From Erysipelotrichales bacterium (lineage in GTDB: Bacteria; Bacillota_I; Bacilli_A; Erysipelotrichales; Erysipelotrichaceae): DNA of 64,000 nucleotides. Both the position numbers and the translations under genes were made by a program. Where the stretch lies: contig JAFXJJ010000004.1 in the NCBI GenBank assembly GCA_017532345.1, positions 1 to 64,000 of the forward strand, in the 5' to 3' direction. Under the pieces are notes generated by a model. It was given only the letters and a program-made list of their open reading frames with translations. It made no database searches and had not been told where the DNA came from. How positions within the stretch are numbered: the first letter of the stretch is position 1; each line of letters starts with the position of its first letter. This document shows, piece by piece, positions 9,127 through 17,355 of the stretch.

Positions 9127-9849
9127 ATGGCAAATATTATAACATCTAACTATACATATTATTCAAATCCTACACAAGTTAAGTCTGGAGAATTCTGGTA
9201 TGATGATGGTAGTAGTTCAACTATCTCAATGGATAGTTTCCTATCATTAATGATTGCTGAATTATCTAACCAAGACTTCAACAATGCAACAGATACATCT
9301 GAGTTTACTCAACAATTAGCGGTTTATGCTCAAGTAGAAGCAATGAACCAAATGGTTGAATACTCTCAAATCAATTATGCTTCTAGTCTTATCGGTAAAG
9401 ATATTGCAGTAATTGAACCTACAACTCAACAAGTAAAGTATGGTAAAGTTAATGCGATAAATATGATGAATGGTGAATTAGAAGTATTCGTAGATGGAGT
9501 AACTTATGGTATAGAAGATGTAGTACAAGTTTATCCAACAGAAGAAAAAACAGATTATGACGCTCTAGTTAAGAAATTATTAGACGGAATGGCAGATTTA
9601 AAAAGTGATGCCGACAGTTCACTGTCAAGCTCATTTACAAGCACTCTTGAAAGACTTTTAGAAGCAATTGAAGAATTGTTAGCTGAAAGAGAAGATGTAG
9701 TAGATGATGAAGTAATTGAAGATGTAGAATCAACAGAAGAGGTTGAAACAGAATCAACTACTGAAACTCCTGTTGTTGATACAACAGAGGAAGCTGCACA
9801 AGAGAATGCTTCAAGTGTAGCGTCGGAGGAACTAAATACGACTTTATAA
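9127..9849 (+). CDS. flgD: Flagellar hook-capping protein FlgD
   Basis: 240 residues. FlgD is the temporary scaffold at the hook tip that guides FlgE assembly. The conserved N-terminal part has SMDSFLSLMIAELSNQDFNNATDTSEFTQQLAVYAQVEAMNQM (about 36-79), matching the FLklL..QLknQdP.nP.d..ef..QLAqfs.leq signature. The middle is short (IGKDIAVIEPTTQQVKYGKV...), and the C-terminal 75 residues are acidic low-complexity sequence rather than the FnIII/tudor domains of enteric FlgD, which is common in Firmicutes. A GAAAGGAAAG site precedes the start. Confidence 0.92.
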   Translation: MANIITSNYTYYSNPTQVKSGEFWYDDGSSSTISMDSFLSLMIAELSNQDFNNATDTSEFTQQLAVYAQVEAMNQMVEYSQINYASSLIGKDIAVIEPTTQQVKYGKVNAINMMNGELEVFVDGVTYGIEDVVQVYPTEEKTDYDALVKKLLDGMADLKSDADSSLSSSFTSTLERLLEAIEELLAEREDVVDDEVIEDVESTEEVETESTTETPVVDTTEEAAQENASSVASEELNTTL

Positions 9850-9862
9850 GGGAGGTAAGTGT

Positions 9863-10270
9863 ATGAACGATTTATTATATAATCAATATATAAGAAATAT
9901 TACTACTCCTGTTACTGGTGTTAACAATCAACATCAAGGTAACGTTAAGTCTACAGGTGTGAATGAGGATGGATTAACTTTCGCCGAAGTCTTAAGTAAT
10001 CAAATCTCTCTAAACAGCAATATTGAGTTTTCCAAACATGCTATTAACAGAGTAGTAGAAAGAAATATTGATATTTCAACTAACACAATCGATCGACTAA
10101 ACGAAGGTGTTAAGTTAGCAGAAGAAAAGGGTTTGAATAACACTTTGATTCTAGTAGATTCAACTGCATTTGTGGTAAACGTACAAAACAATAAGGTTAT
10201 CACTACAGTTAATCAAGAAAATTTAAAAGGCAATGTTTTCACGAACATTGATGGTACCGTTATTATTTAG
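9863..10270 (+). CDS. Flagellar operon protein (TIGR02530 family)
   Basis: 135 residues. It matches the small flagellar operon protein family found between flgD and flgE in Firmicutes and spirochaetes (TIGR02530): a variable N-terminus, then FSKHAINRVVERNIDIS, DRLNEGVKLAEEKG and LILVDSTAFVVNVQNNKVITTV. The SxHAxxRxxxR motif is the family hallmark. Its biochemical role is unknown; the position suggests hook assembly. GGGAGG lies 10 bases before the ATG. The hairpin and candidate promoter that follow separate it from flgE. Confidence 0.88.
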   Translation: MNDLLYNQYIRNITTPVTGVNNQHQGNVKSTGVNEDGLTFAEVLSNQISLNSNIEFSKHAINRVVERNIDISTNTIDRLNEGVKLAEEKGLNNTLILVDSTAFVVNVQNNKVITTVNQENLKGNVFTNIDGTVII

Positions 10271-10292
10271 CTGGACATAAACATGGGGCTAA

Positions 10293-10320
10293 GTCAGATT
10301 TGACCGATTGATAATCTGAC
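10293..10320 (+). promoter_or_regulatory. Hairpin in the leader of flgE
   Basis: GTCAGATT (10293-10300) pairs perfectly with AATCTGAC (10313-10320) around a 12-base loop. No T tract follows, so it is not a classic terminator. It overlaps the candidate flgE promoter -35. Possible roles are mRNA processing, partial attenuation or an operator. Confidence 0.55.
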
Positions 10321-10342
10321 AACGGTACGTACTAAATATAAT
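10316..10342 (+). promoter_or_regulatory. Candidate internal promoter before flgE
   Basis: CTGACA (10316-10321), a short 15-bp spacer and TATAAT (10337-10342). The -10 is perfect but the spacing is sub-optimal. Direct repeats GGTACGTA (10324-10331 and 10350-10357) flank the -10. The -35 lies in the right arm of the hairpin at 10293-10320. Confidence 0.35.
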
Positions 10343-10361
10343 AAAGAAAGGTACGTATATT

Positions 10362-12023
10362 ATGTTAAGATCTTTAAGTAGTGGCGTAGCCGGTATGAAG
10401 GCTCACCAAACTCGTCTAGACGTTATTGGGAATAATATTTCCAACGTTAATACATATGGTTTTAAATCATCAAGAACTACATTCAGTTCTGTTTACTATC
10501 AAACAACTACAGCTGCTAAGGCTTCAACAGCTATTAACGGCGGTGGTGTAAACTCTAACCAAATCGGTTACGGTTCTCAAGTTATGGGTATCGACGTATT
10601 GATGTCACGTTCAGGTTTCACATCAACAGGACAATCAACTGACCTTGCTATCGCTGGTGAAGGTTTCTTCCAAGTTATGGATGGTTCAGGAAACATCTAT
10701 TACACTCGTAATGGTGCTTTCAAATTCGATTCAAATGGTTACTTAGTAGATTCAAATGGTAACTATGTATTAGGTGTTAATGGTTCTACATTAGGTATCG
10801 ATGCAACTAACATCCCTATCAAAGTTAATCTAGAATCAATTGACCCTGCTACAGGTTCTTATACAGATAAGATTAATGGGAAGACATTCTCTATTACAGC
10901 AACAAACAAAATGGAAGATGCTAACATTACTTTCACATTCTCTGAAGGAAAAGCAGCTAACTTCCAAGACCCTGAAGATAAAATTGTTGCAACAGTAACT
11001 AACGGGCAAATCGCTATTACAGTTAACCCAGATGCAACATTCGCTGACATGACAGAATTCAACTCAGCTATGAATGAAGCTATCACATTAGCATACGGTG
11101 GTGAACACCCAGCTGGTATCTTTACAGTTGATATGCCAGATGCATTTAGAGATGCTTTAACTGGTGCGGCTATTCCTTTAACAGGTAAAGAAATCTGTTC
11201 TACAGACTACAGCGTTCAATATGGTACAGTAGATACTACTGACGTTATGAAAATGTATGGTATTACAGTTAATACAGTAGGTTCTGAATTTGCAGGAGCT
11301 AAAACTGATGGAACTCAAAATACAGCAAAATTTGAAGTCACTAAAACAACTGATGCTGCAACTAATAAGAATACTTATACAATTACTTATACATTAAATG
11401 ATGATAAGACATATACAAGAACTTTTGATGAATCTATTACAAGTTCAACAGTTAAATTATCAAGAAATGGTGCAACAGATACTGATGATTATATCGTAGT
11501 TAATATTCCTACATTTGAAGATTTCGAAAAGAAATTCGCTTCAGCAACACCAGACACAACTGCAAAAAATATTGAAGCAAAAAACTCTAAATTATCTGAT
11601 GCATTAGGTTTAAGTACATCTAGTTATCAATTATCTGGTGGTACAGTTGGTGGTTTACAAACTATCTCTGACTTAACTAATATCGCTATTGCTAGTGATG
11701 GTGCTATTACAGCAACACATCCTACATTAGGAACAGTAGAAATTGGTACAATTTGTTTAGCAACATTTGCTAACCCTGCAGGTTTAGACCAAGCTAGTTC
11801 AACATACTTTACAGTAAGTGCTAACTCTGGTGAAGCTATTATTACTTATGCAGGTGAAAATGGTTCTGGTACATTACAAAGTAGTGCACTTGAAATGTCT
11901 AACGTAGACTTATCAACTGAAATGGCTGATATGATTACTACAGAAAGAGGATTCCAAGCTGCTTCTCGTATGATTACAGTATCAGATGAAATTTTACAAG
12001 AATTAATTAACTTAAAACGTTAA
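10362..12023 (+). CDS. flgE: Flagellar hook protein FlgE
   Basis: 553 residues. FlgE polymerises into the curved hook. It has the N-terminal signature MLRSLSSGVAGMKAHQTRLDVIGNNISNVNTYGFKSSRTTF, the DFTQTG-like step (GFTSTGQSTDLAIAGEGFFQV) and the C-terminal heptad region EMSNVDLSTEMADMITTERGFQAASRMITVSDEILQELINLKR. Residues about 150-440 are a variable, surface-exposed insert, which makes it longer than enteric FlgE (about 400). Only a modest ribosome site (GAAAGG, 10345-10350) is seen. Codon use in this gene looks biased to highly expressed codons. Confidence 0.95.
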   Translation: MLRSLSSGVAGMKAHQTRLDVIGNNISNVNTYGFKSSRTTFSSVYYQTTTAAKASTAINGGGVNSNQIGYGSQVMGIDVLMSRSGFTSTGQSTDLAIAGEGFFQVMDGSGNIYYTRNGAFKFDSNGYLVDSNGNYVLGVNGSTLGIDATNIPIKVNLESIDPATGSYTDKINGKTFSITATNKMEDANITFTFSEGKAANFQDPEDKIVATVTNGQIAITVNPDATFADMTEFNSAMNEAITLAYGGEHPAGIFTVDMPDAFRDALTGAAIPLTGKEICSTDYSVQYGTVDTTDVMKMYGITVNTVGSEFAGAKTDGTQNTAKFEVTKTTDAATNKNTYTITYTLNDDKTYTRTFDESITSSTVKLSRNGATDTDDYIVVNIPTFEDFEKKFASATPDTTAKNIEAKNSKLSDALGLSTSSYQLSGGTVGGLQTISDLTNIAIASDGAITATHPTLGTVEIGTICLATFANPAGLDQASSTYFTVSANSGEAIITYAGENGSGTLQSSALEMSNVDLSTEMADMITTERGFQAASRMITVSDEILQELINLKR

Positions 12024-12033
12024 TTTGCAGTAA

Positions 12034-12059
12034 GCTTACGCCAATTTTGGCGTAAGCTA
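12034..12059 (+). promoter_or_regulatory. Strong hairpin between flgE and flbD
   Basis: AGCTTACGCC (12034-12043) pairs perfectly with GGCGTAAGCT (12050-12059) around AATTTT. There is no T tract, so full termination is unlikely. It could protect the 3' end of the abundant flgE message or act as a partial terminator that lowers expression of the downstream genes. Confidence 0.7.
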
Positions 12060-12076
12060 TTGCTCATGGAGGAATT

Positions 12077-12304
12077 ATGATAACACTTACAAAGCTAGAT
12101 GGTACGGTGTTTGTATTAAATTGTGACTTAATTGAGGAGATTTTTGCAAATCCAGATACCACAATTCGTCTAGTTAATGATAGAATAGTTATTGTGAAAG
12201 ACACAGTCGCGGAGATTGTTCAAAAGACAATTGATTACCGTAAACAAGTATTTCAATTGATTCTTACTGAACCACTACGCGTTGTTGATAAAAAGGAAGA
12301 TTAA
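12077..12304 (+). CDS. flbD: Flagellar protein FlbD family
   Basis: 75 residues. It fits the small FlbD family of Firmicutes and spirochaetes: MITLTKLDGTVFVLNCDLIEEIFANPDTTIRLVNDRIVIVKDTVAEIVQKTIDYRKQ, with the I.lt.lng.....n...Ie.i...PdT.I.L.nG...vv.esv.ei pattern. This FlbD is unrelated to the Caulobacter transcription factor of the same name. Its role is poorly known but it always sits between flgE and motA. GGAGG lies upstream. It follows the flgE hairpin, so its level may be set separately from that of FlgE. Confidence 0.92.
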   Translation: MITLTKLDGTVFVLNCDLIEEIFANPDTTIRLVNDRIVIVKDTVAEIVQKTIDYRKQVFQLILTEPLRVVDKKED

Positions 12305-12322
12305 AAGTGGGGTGACGTATTT

Positions 12323-13126
12323 ATGGATATTATGTTTATTATTGGTTGGGTAATAGCTGTATTCATGATGTTTTTCGGTATTACATTCGTAATGGGAACT
12401 GGTTTCGTAATGGGCAACTTAATTAACTTCTTCGATGCACCATCGTTAGCAGTTACAGTAGGTGGTTCTATTGCGGTATTAATGATTTCCTATACACCAA
12501 AATATTTTATGGATATTCCTAAGCATATAAAAATCTGTATAATGCCAGAAAAAAATGATCCACTTGCTTTAATTCAAACTATTAGTGAATTTGCTAAGGA
12601 AGCACGTATCAAAGGGTTATTATCATTAGATAGTAAGCTACAAGAAACTGACAATGAGTACTTACGTCATAGTATGCAATTTATTGTCGATGCTGTTGAT
12701 GCGGAAAAGGTACATCAAATTCTTGATAGTGAATTAGGTGCATTAGAAGACCGTCACAATAACGTTATTGGATTCTATCAAAAAGGGGCAGCGTTCGCAC
12801 CGGCTTTTGGTATGATTGGTACACTGATGGGGTTAGTTAACATGCTTAAACAAATGGATGACCCATCTTCAATCGGTCCTGCGATGGCGATTGCCTTATT
12901 AACAACATTCTATGGATGTATTGAAGCCAACGTATTATTCAATCCAATTGCGAATAAATTAAAACTACGTCATGATGAAGAAATGTTGTGTAAGAGTATT
13001 ATTTGCGAGGGTGTATATGCAATCCAAGCTGGGGAAAACCCAAGATTTATTGAAGAAAAATTATTGTTAATGCTTGAAAAGGCACAAACTAGCAAGTTTG
13101 GTAGTGGTGGAGAAAGCAAAGAATAA
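12323..13126 (+). CDS. motA: Flagellar motor stator protein MotA
   Basis: 267 residues with four membrane segments (about 5-27, 33-52, 150-170, 183-203). MotA and MotB form the ion channel that drives rotation. The cytoplasmic loop between segments 2 and 3 carries charged residues (KEARIKGLLSLDSKLQE, and the conserved R-x-G-L-L step) that contact FliG. The two conserved channel prolines are visible in YQKGAAFAPAFGMIGTLMGLV and DDPSSIGPAMAIALLTTFYG. The gene is part of the flagellar operon and 36 bases from motB. Confidence 0.95.
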   Translation: MDIMFIIGWVIAVFMMFFGITFVMGTGFVMGNLINFFDAPSLAVTVGGSIAVLMISYTPKYFMDIPKHIKICIMPEKNDPLALIQTISEFAKEARIKGLLSLDSKLQETDNEYLRHSMQFIVDAVDAEKVHQILDSELGALEDRHNNVIGFYQKGAAFAPAFGMIGTLMGLVNMLKQMDDPSSIGPAMAIALLTTFYGCIEANVLFNPIANKLKLRHDEEMLCKSIICEGVYAIQAGENPRFIEEKLLLMLEKAQTSKFGSGGESKE

Positions 13127-13162
13127 TAAACACATAGATGATTATTAGGAGGTGAAGAACAT

Positions 13163-14077
13163 ATGGCCAGAGCTAAAAAAGCAGCACCAAATGGTGGTGG
13201 ATCGTGGATGGATACCTATGGTGACTTGGTTACGTTACTATTATGTTTCTTCGTATTACTGTTCTCTCAATCTACTATTGAGCAGGCAAAATGGGAAAAG
13301 CTAATTCAAGCGTTCCAAAATCCAACAGATGAACCGCAACAAATTGTTATTAGTCCTGATGATCCAGGAGATTCAATGACTGGTACGATCGGTCAAGAGG
13401 ATCCTACAGTAGAAGAAGAAATTGATTTCTCTGAATTAGCAGAAGTAATCAAAGATATTGCTGAGAGTATGGGACAAAGTGAAAATGTTACGGTTGAAGC
13501 TGGTGGAAATATGATGTTTATTCGTTTCAAGAATGACTTATTATTTGATCCTAACAGTTCTATTTTAAAGAGTGCTGCTAGAAATTTCTTAACAGAAGTC
13601 GGCTCATTATTAAAAGATAGAGAGGAAGAAATATCAGTTATTCGTGTAAATGGACATACAGCTACTGCTAGTGTAAGCGGTGGACAATATATAAATGACC
13701 GTCTGTTATCGAGTGACAGAGCAAATGCAGTATTAATGTATTTAGAAGATGTTATGCACATTGATCCTAAGAAATTAATTTCTATGGGGTATGGTCGTAA
13801 CTATCCAATTGCTCCTAACGATACAGAAGAAGGACGTGCACAAAACCGTCGTGTAGAACTTATGATTTTAGGAGCTACAGGTGGTTCAGCAGATGAGTAT
13901 TGGTCAAGTATATTTAGTGGCAATATGTCAGTTGATGCATATGAAGAGGTTTACCAAGCCTTAGATAAATTGCCTTCTTTAGAAACAGATGTTCCTGAAG
14001 ATGGTATGGATTATGTGGGACTAGGTGGAACTACGGATTCGATTGACAAAATTGATTTAAATAACGCAGGTCAATAA
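13163..14077 (+). CDS. motB: Flagellar motor stator protein MotB
   Basis: 304 residues. A single membrane segment (about 20-38) carries the ion-binding aspartate in TYGDLVTLLLCFFVLLFS. A linker follows, then an OmpA-like peptidoglycan-binding domain (about 105-235; VNGHTATASVSGGQYINDRLLSSDRANAVLMYL and MGYGRNYPIAPNDTEEGRAQNRRVEL). This domain anchors the stator to the wall. About 70 extra acidic residues follow the OmpA domain. I cannot tell from sequence alone whether protons or sodium drive it. Confidence 0.95.
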   Translation: MARAKKAAPNGGGSWMDTYGDLVTLLLCFFVLLFSQSTIEQAKWEKLIQAFQNPTDEPQQIVISPDDPGDSMTGTIGQEDPTVEEEIDFSELAEVIKDIAESMGQSENVTVEAGGNMMFIRFKNDLLFDPNSSILKSAARNFLTEVGSLLKDREEEISVIRVNGHTATASVSGGQYINDRLLSSDRANAVLMYLEDVMHIDPKKLISMGYGRNYPIAPNDTEEGRAQNRRVELMILGATGGSADEYWSSIFSGNMSVDAYEEVYQALDKLPSLETDVPEDGMDYVGLGGTTDSIDKIDLNNAGQ

Positions 14078-14082
14078 AAAAT

Positions 14083-14103
14083 AGCTAGTATAATGTACTA
14101 GCT
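14083..14103 (+). promoter_or_regulatory. Hairpin between motB and the fliN/fliY-type gene
   Basis: AGCTAGTA (14083-14090) pairs with TACTAGCT (14096-14103) around TAATG. Only a weak T-rich stretch follows. It looks like another intra-operon hairpin that could trim or partly terminate the message after the stator genes. Confidence 0.6.
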
Positions 14104-14131
14104 TTAATGCTTATTTAATGGAGGTAATATT

Positions 14132-15145
14132 ATGCAGAAAGATTTTGGAAATGCTAAGGCATATATTAATCTTGAAATCGATGAATTTGATAAGATGATG
14201 GATTATATGGAAAATGCCTTAACATCAAATATAGAAGTATTCTTTGGTGGAGCATCTACAGTTAATAATGCAAATGTAACTGCAAAAGCTTTAAAAGATA
14301 GCGATTATATGGGGATTGATAATGGGTTACTTGTAAAGGTTGTGAAGAGCGATACACAAGAATCACCATTCTCTTTTGTGCTACCTGCGAAGTTTGTACG
14401 TGCATTAATTAATGCTGCTATGGGTGGAGATCAAAGTAATCAAAATATGGAATTTGATGATTTTGACTTATCAACATCAGGCGAAATATTAGGGCAAGCT
14501 ATGAATACTTTTGGTTCAGCTATTTCTTTAGAATATGGAAAGCCAATTGCAGCATATTCTTGTGAAGTATCTGTATTATCGAATTATGCAGTTCTATTAT
14601 CTCAATTAAAACTAGATGGCGATGAAACAATACTACAAACACAATTTGATTTAGGTATTGATGGATTTGATACTTATAAGTGTTTAGCTTATGCGAATAT
14701 ATCTATCTTAAAAGCATTTGTACTTGCTGTTGGAAGACAAAAGGTTGTCGAAGTAGCCCCACCTACACCGGTATATGCTGCTCCAACATCTGCGCCAGTT
14801 CAAGAGGTACAACCAACAACAAGTAATACTTTAAGCGGAGAAACTATAGGAATCTTCCGTGAACCAATTTCTAAGGCTAGTATGGAATTATTAATGAATA
14901 TTCCATTAGAAATTAGTATTCAAATTGGTCAAACTAAGAGAAAAATCAAAGATATCTGTGACTTTACTAACGGTACTGTTATTGAATTAGAAAGACCAAT
15001 TAGTGAACCTATTGAAATCTTGGCAAATGAAAGATTGATAGCTCATGGTGAAGTTGTAGTATTAGGAGATAACTTCGGTATTAAAATTACTGATGTACTT
15101 GATATGAAAGAAATATTATCAGATTTAGATAATTTATTTAAATAG
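14132..15145 (+). CDS. fliY: Flagellar switch protein of FliN/FliY type
   Basis: 337 residues with a two-part layout. Residues about 1-200 look like the CheC/FliY N-terminal domain (FDLSTSGEILGQAMNTFGSAIS resembles the family motif around Glu-x-x-Asn). A Pro/Thr linker (about 208-232) leads to a C-terminal SpoA/FliN surface-presentation domain (about 243-325; SMELLMNIPLEISIQIGQTKRKIKDICDFTNGTVIELE). FliN/FliY forms the lower C ring. The Asn expected three residues after the motif Glu is Gly here, so CheY-phosphatase activity may be lost. It is the only switch protein besides FliG in the operon; neither fliM nor fliL is present. Confidence 0.82.
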   Translation: MQKDFGNAKAYINLEIDEFDKMMDYMENALTSNIEVFFGGASTVNNANVTAKALKDSDYMGIDNGLLVKVVKSDTQESPFSFVLPAKFVRALINAAMGGDQSNQNMEFDDFDLSTSGEILGQAMNTFGSAISLEYGKPIAAYSCEVSVLSNYAVLLSQLKLDGDETILQTQFDLGIDGFDTYKCLAYANISILKAFVLAVGRQKVVEVAPPTPVYAAPTSAPVQEVQPTTSNTLSGETIGIFREPISKASMELLMNIPLEISIQIGQTKRKIKDICDFTNGTVIELERPISEPIEILANERLIAHGEVVVLGDNFGIKITDVLDMKEILSDLDNLFK

Positions 15146-15155
15146 AGGTTAGATT

Positions 15156-15479
15156 ATGTTGGAATATTTATTAAGCTTCATAATTCTAATTGTGATATTA
15201 ATTGCTGCATATTACACTACTGTATTTGTTGCGAAAGCATCTGGTAGTAGTGGGAAAAGTAAATATATGCAAGTAGTTGATCGTCTAGTAATTGATAAGA
15301 ATACATCGATTGTGATTGTTGACATTGATGGTACTTATCAAGTATTAGTGATTGGAGAAAATAAAATTGAAAATCTAGGTGTGGTTGATAGCTTATCAGA
15401 AATACCTGTAGAGAAAAAAGATTTTCAAGATAGTTTTTTAAAAGCTTTAAGTAAAAAAGGTTTGAAGAATGAGGAGTAA
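15156..15479 (+). CDS. fliO: Flagellar biosynthetic protein FliO
   Basis: 107 residues: one N-terminal membrane segment (about 3-25) followed by a short beta-rich cytoplasmic domain (MQVVDRLVIDKNTSIVIVDIDGTYQVLVIG), as in FliO/FliZ. FliO helps assemble the FliP pore of the export gate. It is poorly conserved, and the call rests on this layout plus its place just before fliP. The start follows an AGAGGTTAG site. Confidence 0.85.
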   Translation: MLEYLLSFIILIVILIAAYYTTVFVAKASGSSGKSKYMQVVDRLVIDKNTSIVIVDIDGTYQVLVIGENKIENLGVVDSLSEIPVEKKDFQDSFLKALSKKGLKNEE

Positions 15480-15483
15480 GGCT

Positions 15484-16293
15484 ATGCGTGAGTGGTGGAG
15501 TAAAGTAGATAAAAGGAAATTAATACAATGTATCCTATTTGTATGTATGGTAGGGTTATGTATTTATACATTTACTCATCCTGTTTACGCAACTGATGAT
15601 GCAGCTATATCGATTGATATCGCATCAACGGATGGTTCTGGTAGTCTATCTTCATTAGATGTAATGTTCTTACTAGTAATGCTTTCGGTATTACCTAGTA
15701 TGGTATTGATTTGTACGTGTTTCACAAGAATTATTATTGTATTCTCCTTAGTAAGAAGTGCTCTTGGAACACAACAATCACCACCTAATCAGGTGTTAAT
15801 TGGATTAGCATTATTTATGACTTTGTTTATTATGCAACCAACTGTTGATCGTATGGTGAATGAAGCATACGAACCTTTTAAGGCTGGAGAAATAACTTCA
15901 GAGGAAGCTTTCCAAGTGGCTCAAGTACCACTTAAAGAATTTATGTTGAAACAAGTAGATAAGAGTAGTTTAAACTTATTTCTTGAGATATCAAATGAGA
16001 CAGTAGATGTAAGCGAAGATGGTACACTTAACGAATCTATGATGGAATTACCATTTAGTGTAGTAGCACCTGCATTTGCGACAAGTGAATTGAAACGTGC
16101 ATTTACAATGGGATTCTTAATCTTCTTGCCATTTGTTGTAATAGACTTAGTTGTATCAAGTACGTTAATGTCTATGGGGATGGTAATGTTGCCACCTGCA
16201 TCTATTGCGTTACCTTTTAAAATATTGGTATTCGTTCTAGCGAATGGATGGGAATTGTTGATTTCTACTCTGATTAAGAGCTTTAGAATATAG
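15484..16293 (+). CDS. fliP: Flagellar export gate protein FliP
   Basis: 269 residues from the ATG at 15484, which lies 7 bases after GAGGAG; an in-frame ATG at 15469 overlaps fliO and has a poorer site. FliP forms the core export pore with FliQ and FliR. An N-terminal signal-like segment is followed by the hallmark LDVMFLLVMLSVLPSMVLICTCFTRIIIVFSLVRSALGTQQSPPNQVLIGLALFMTLFIM. The C-terminal end has SMGMVMLPPASIALPFKILVFVLANGW, also typical. Four membrane segments in all. Confidence 0.95.
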   Translation: MREWWSKVDKRKLIQCILFVCMVGLCIYTFTHPVYATDDAAISIDIASTDGSGSLSSLDVMFLLVMLSVLPSMVLICTCFTRIIIVFSLVRSALGTQQSPPNQVLIGLALFMTLFIMQPTVDRMVNEAYEPFKAGEITSEEAFQVAQVPLKEFMLKQVDKSSLNLFLEISNETVDVSEDGTLNESMMELPFSVVAPAFATSELKRAFTMGFLIFLPFVVIDLVVSSTLMSMGMVMLPPASIALPFKILVFVLANGWELLISTLIKSFRI

Positions 16294-16303
16294 GGGGTAG
16301 CAT

Positions 16304-16564
16304 ATGAGTACTGATATTATAAATGAAGTATTCCGTCAGGCATTACTTACAATCCTGCAAATTGCTGGACCTCTGTTATTAGCTAGTATTGTTGTTGGTT
16401 TGGTTATTGCGATATTCCAAGCAGCAACACAAATACATGAACAAACACTAACATTTGCACCTAAATTACTAGTTATTGGAGCAATTCTGATGATTGGTAG
16501 CTCTTGGATGGCAAGTGTATTGGTTGATTTCATTAATACTATATTTAAGTATATGTTGTATTAG
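16304..16564 (+). CDS. fliQ: Flagellar export gate protein FliQ
   Basis: 86 residues with two membrane segments (about 16-38 and 50-72). The loop between them has the family motif AATQIHEQTLTFAPKLLV. FliQ wraps the FliP-FliR pore. AGGGGGTAG precedes the ATG. It lies between fliP and fliR as usual. Confidence 0.95.
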   Translation: MSTDIINEVFRQALLTILQIAGPLLLASIVVGLVIAIFQAATQIHEQTLTFAPKLLVIGAILMIGSSWMASVLVDFINTIFKYMLY

Positions 16565-16567
16565 TAT

Positions 16568-17344
16568 ATGGCATTTGAAATATCAGGTTTGACACAATAC
16601 CTGTTAGTGTTTGCAAGACTAGCATCATGTTTTATGATTAATCCAATTTTTTCAAGAAATTCCATACCTACAATGTTTCGAATGATGTTGGTGCTTTTAT
16701 TGACATTCATTGTAGCTCCTAATGTGTCTAATGTTGGGTTAGAAAATCTTAATATGGCGGCATATTTAGGGTTAGTAGTGAAAGAAGTTATGATTGGAGC
16801 TACACTTGGGTTTGTGATCCAAATCTTCGTGTATATGTTGACCTTTGCTGGTGACTCAATGGATACAGCATTTGGGCTAGCAATGGCTAAAGTAATGAAT
16901 CCAGCTACAGATGTGCAAAATGGTGCTGCTGGTAACATTCTTACATATTTATTTATGTTAATTTTATTTGTTTCAAATTCTCATTTAGTAATGATTCGTG
17001 CATTTATATATACATTTGAATGTATTGAACTAAGTGCATTTGTTGATATCGCAAGTATTTGTTCATTTATATTCTCGACATTTATTAGTGCTTTTGATTT
17101 AGGAATTAGACTATTTATTCCATATGTCGCATGTGAATTAATACTTGAAATCACATTAGGTGTTTTGATGAAGATGATTCCTCAAATACACGTATTCGTG
17201 ATTAATATCCAATTAAAAATTATAGTTGGATTACTTATGTTATTGATGCTTAGTGGACCATTAAGTAGTTTCATGGACTTATATGTAAATGAAACAATAA
17301 CCGCCTTACAGGAAGCGGTAATCAGTTTATCGGTAGATAGTTAG
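16568..17344 (+). CDS. fliR: Flagellar export gate protein FliR
   Basis: 258 residues with six or so membrane segments. FliR is a single-copy subunit that completes the FliP/FliQ pore. Recognisable parts are LVFARLASCFMINPIFSRNSIPTMFRMM near the start and GDSMDTAFGLAMAKVMNPATDVQNGAAGNILTYLFMLILFVSN in the middle. The gene begins 3 bases after fliQ without a clear Shine-Dalgarno site, so translation is probably coupled to fliQ. Confidence 0.93.
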   Translation: MAFEISGLTQYLLVFARLASCFMINPIFSRNSIPTMFRMMLVLLLTFIVAPNVSNVGLENLNMAAYLGLVVKEVMIGATLGFVIQIFVYMLTFAGDSMDTAFGLAMAKVMNPATDVQNGAAGNILTYLFMLILFVSNSHLVMIRAFIYTFECIELSAFVDIASICSFIFSTFISAFDLGIRLFIPYVACELILEITLGVLMKMIPQIHVFVINIQLKIIVGLLMLLMLSGPLSSFMDLYVNETITALQEAVISLSVDS

Positions 17345-17355
17345 GTGGTGAAGAT

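Noticed and set aside
10301-10313. Sigma-28 promoter before flgE (CCGATT)
   Set aside because: No TAAA-like -35 at 14-16 bases upstream; the bases belong to a hairpin loop.
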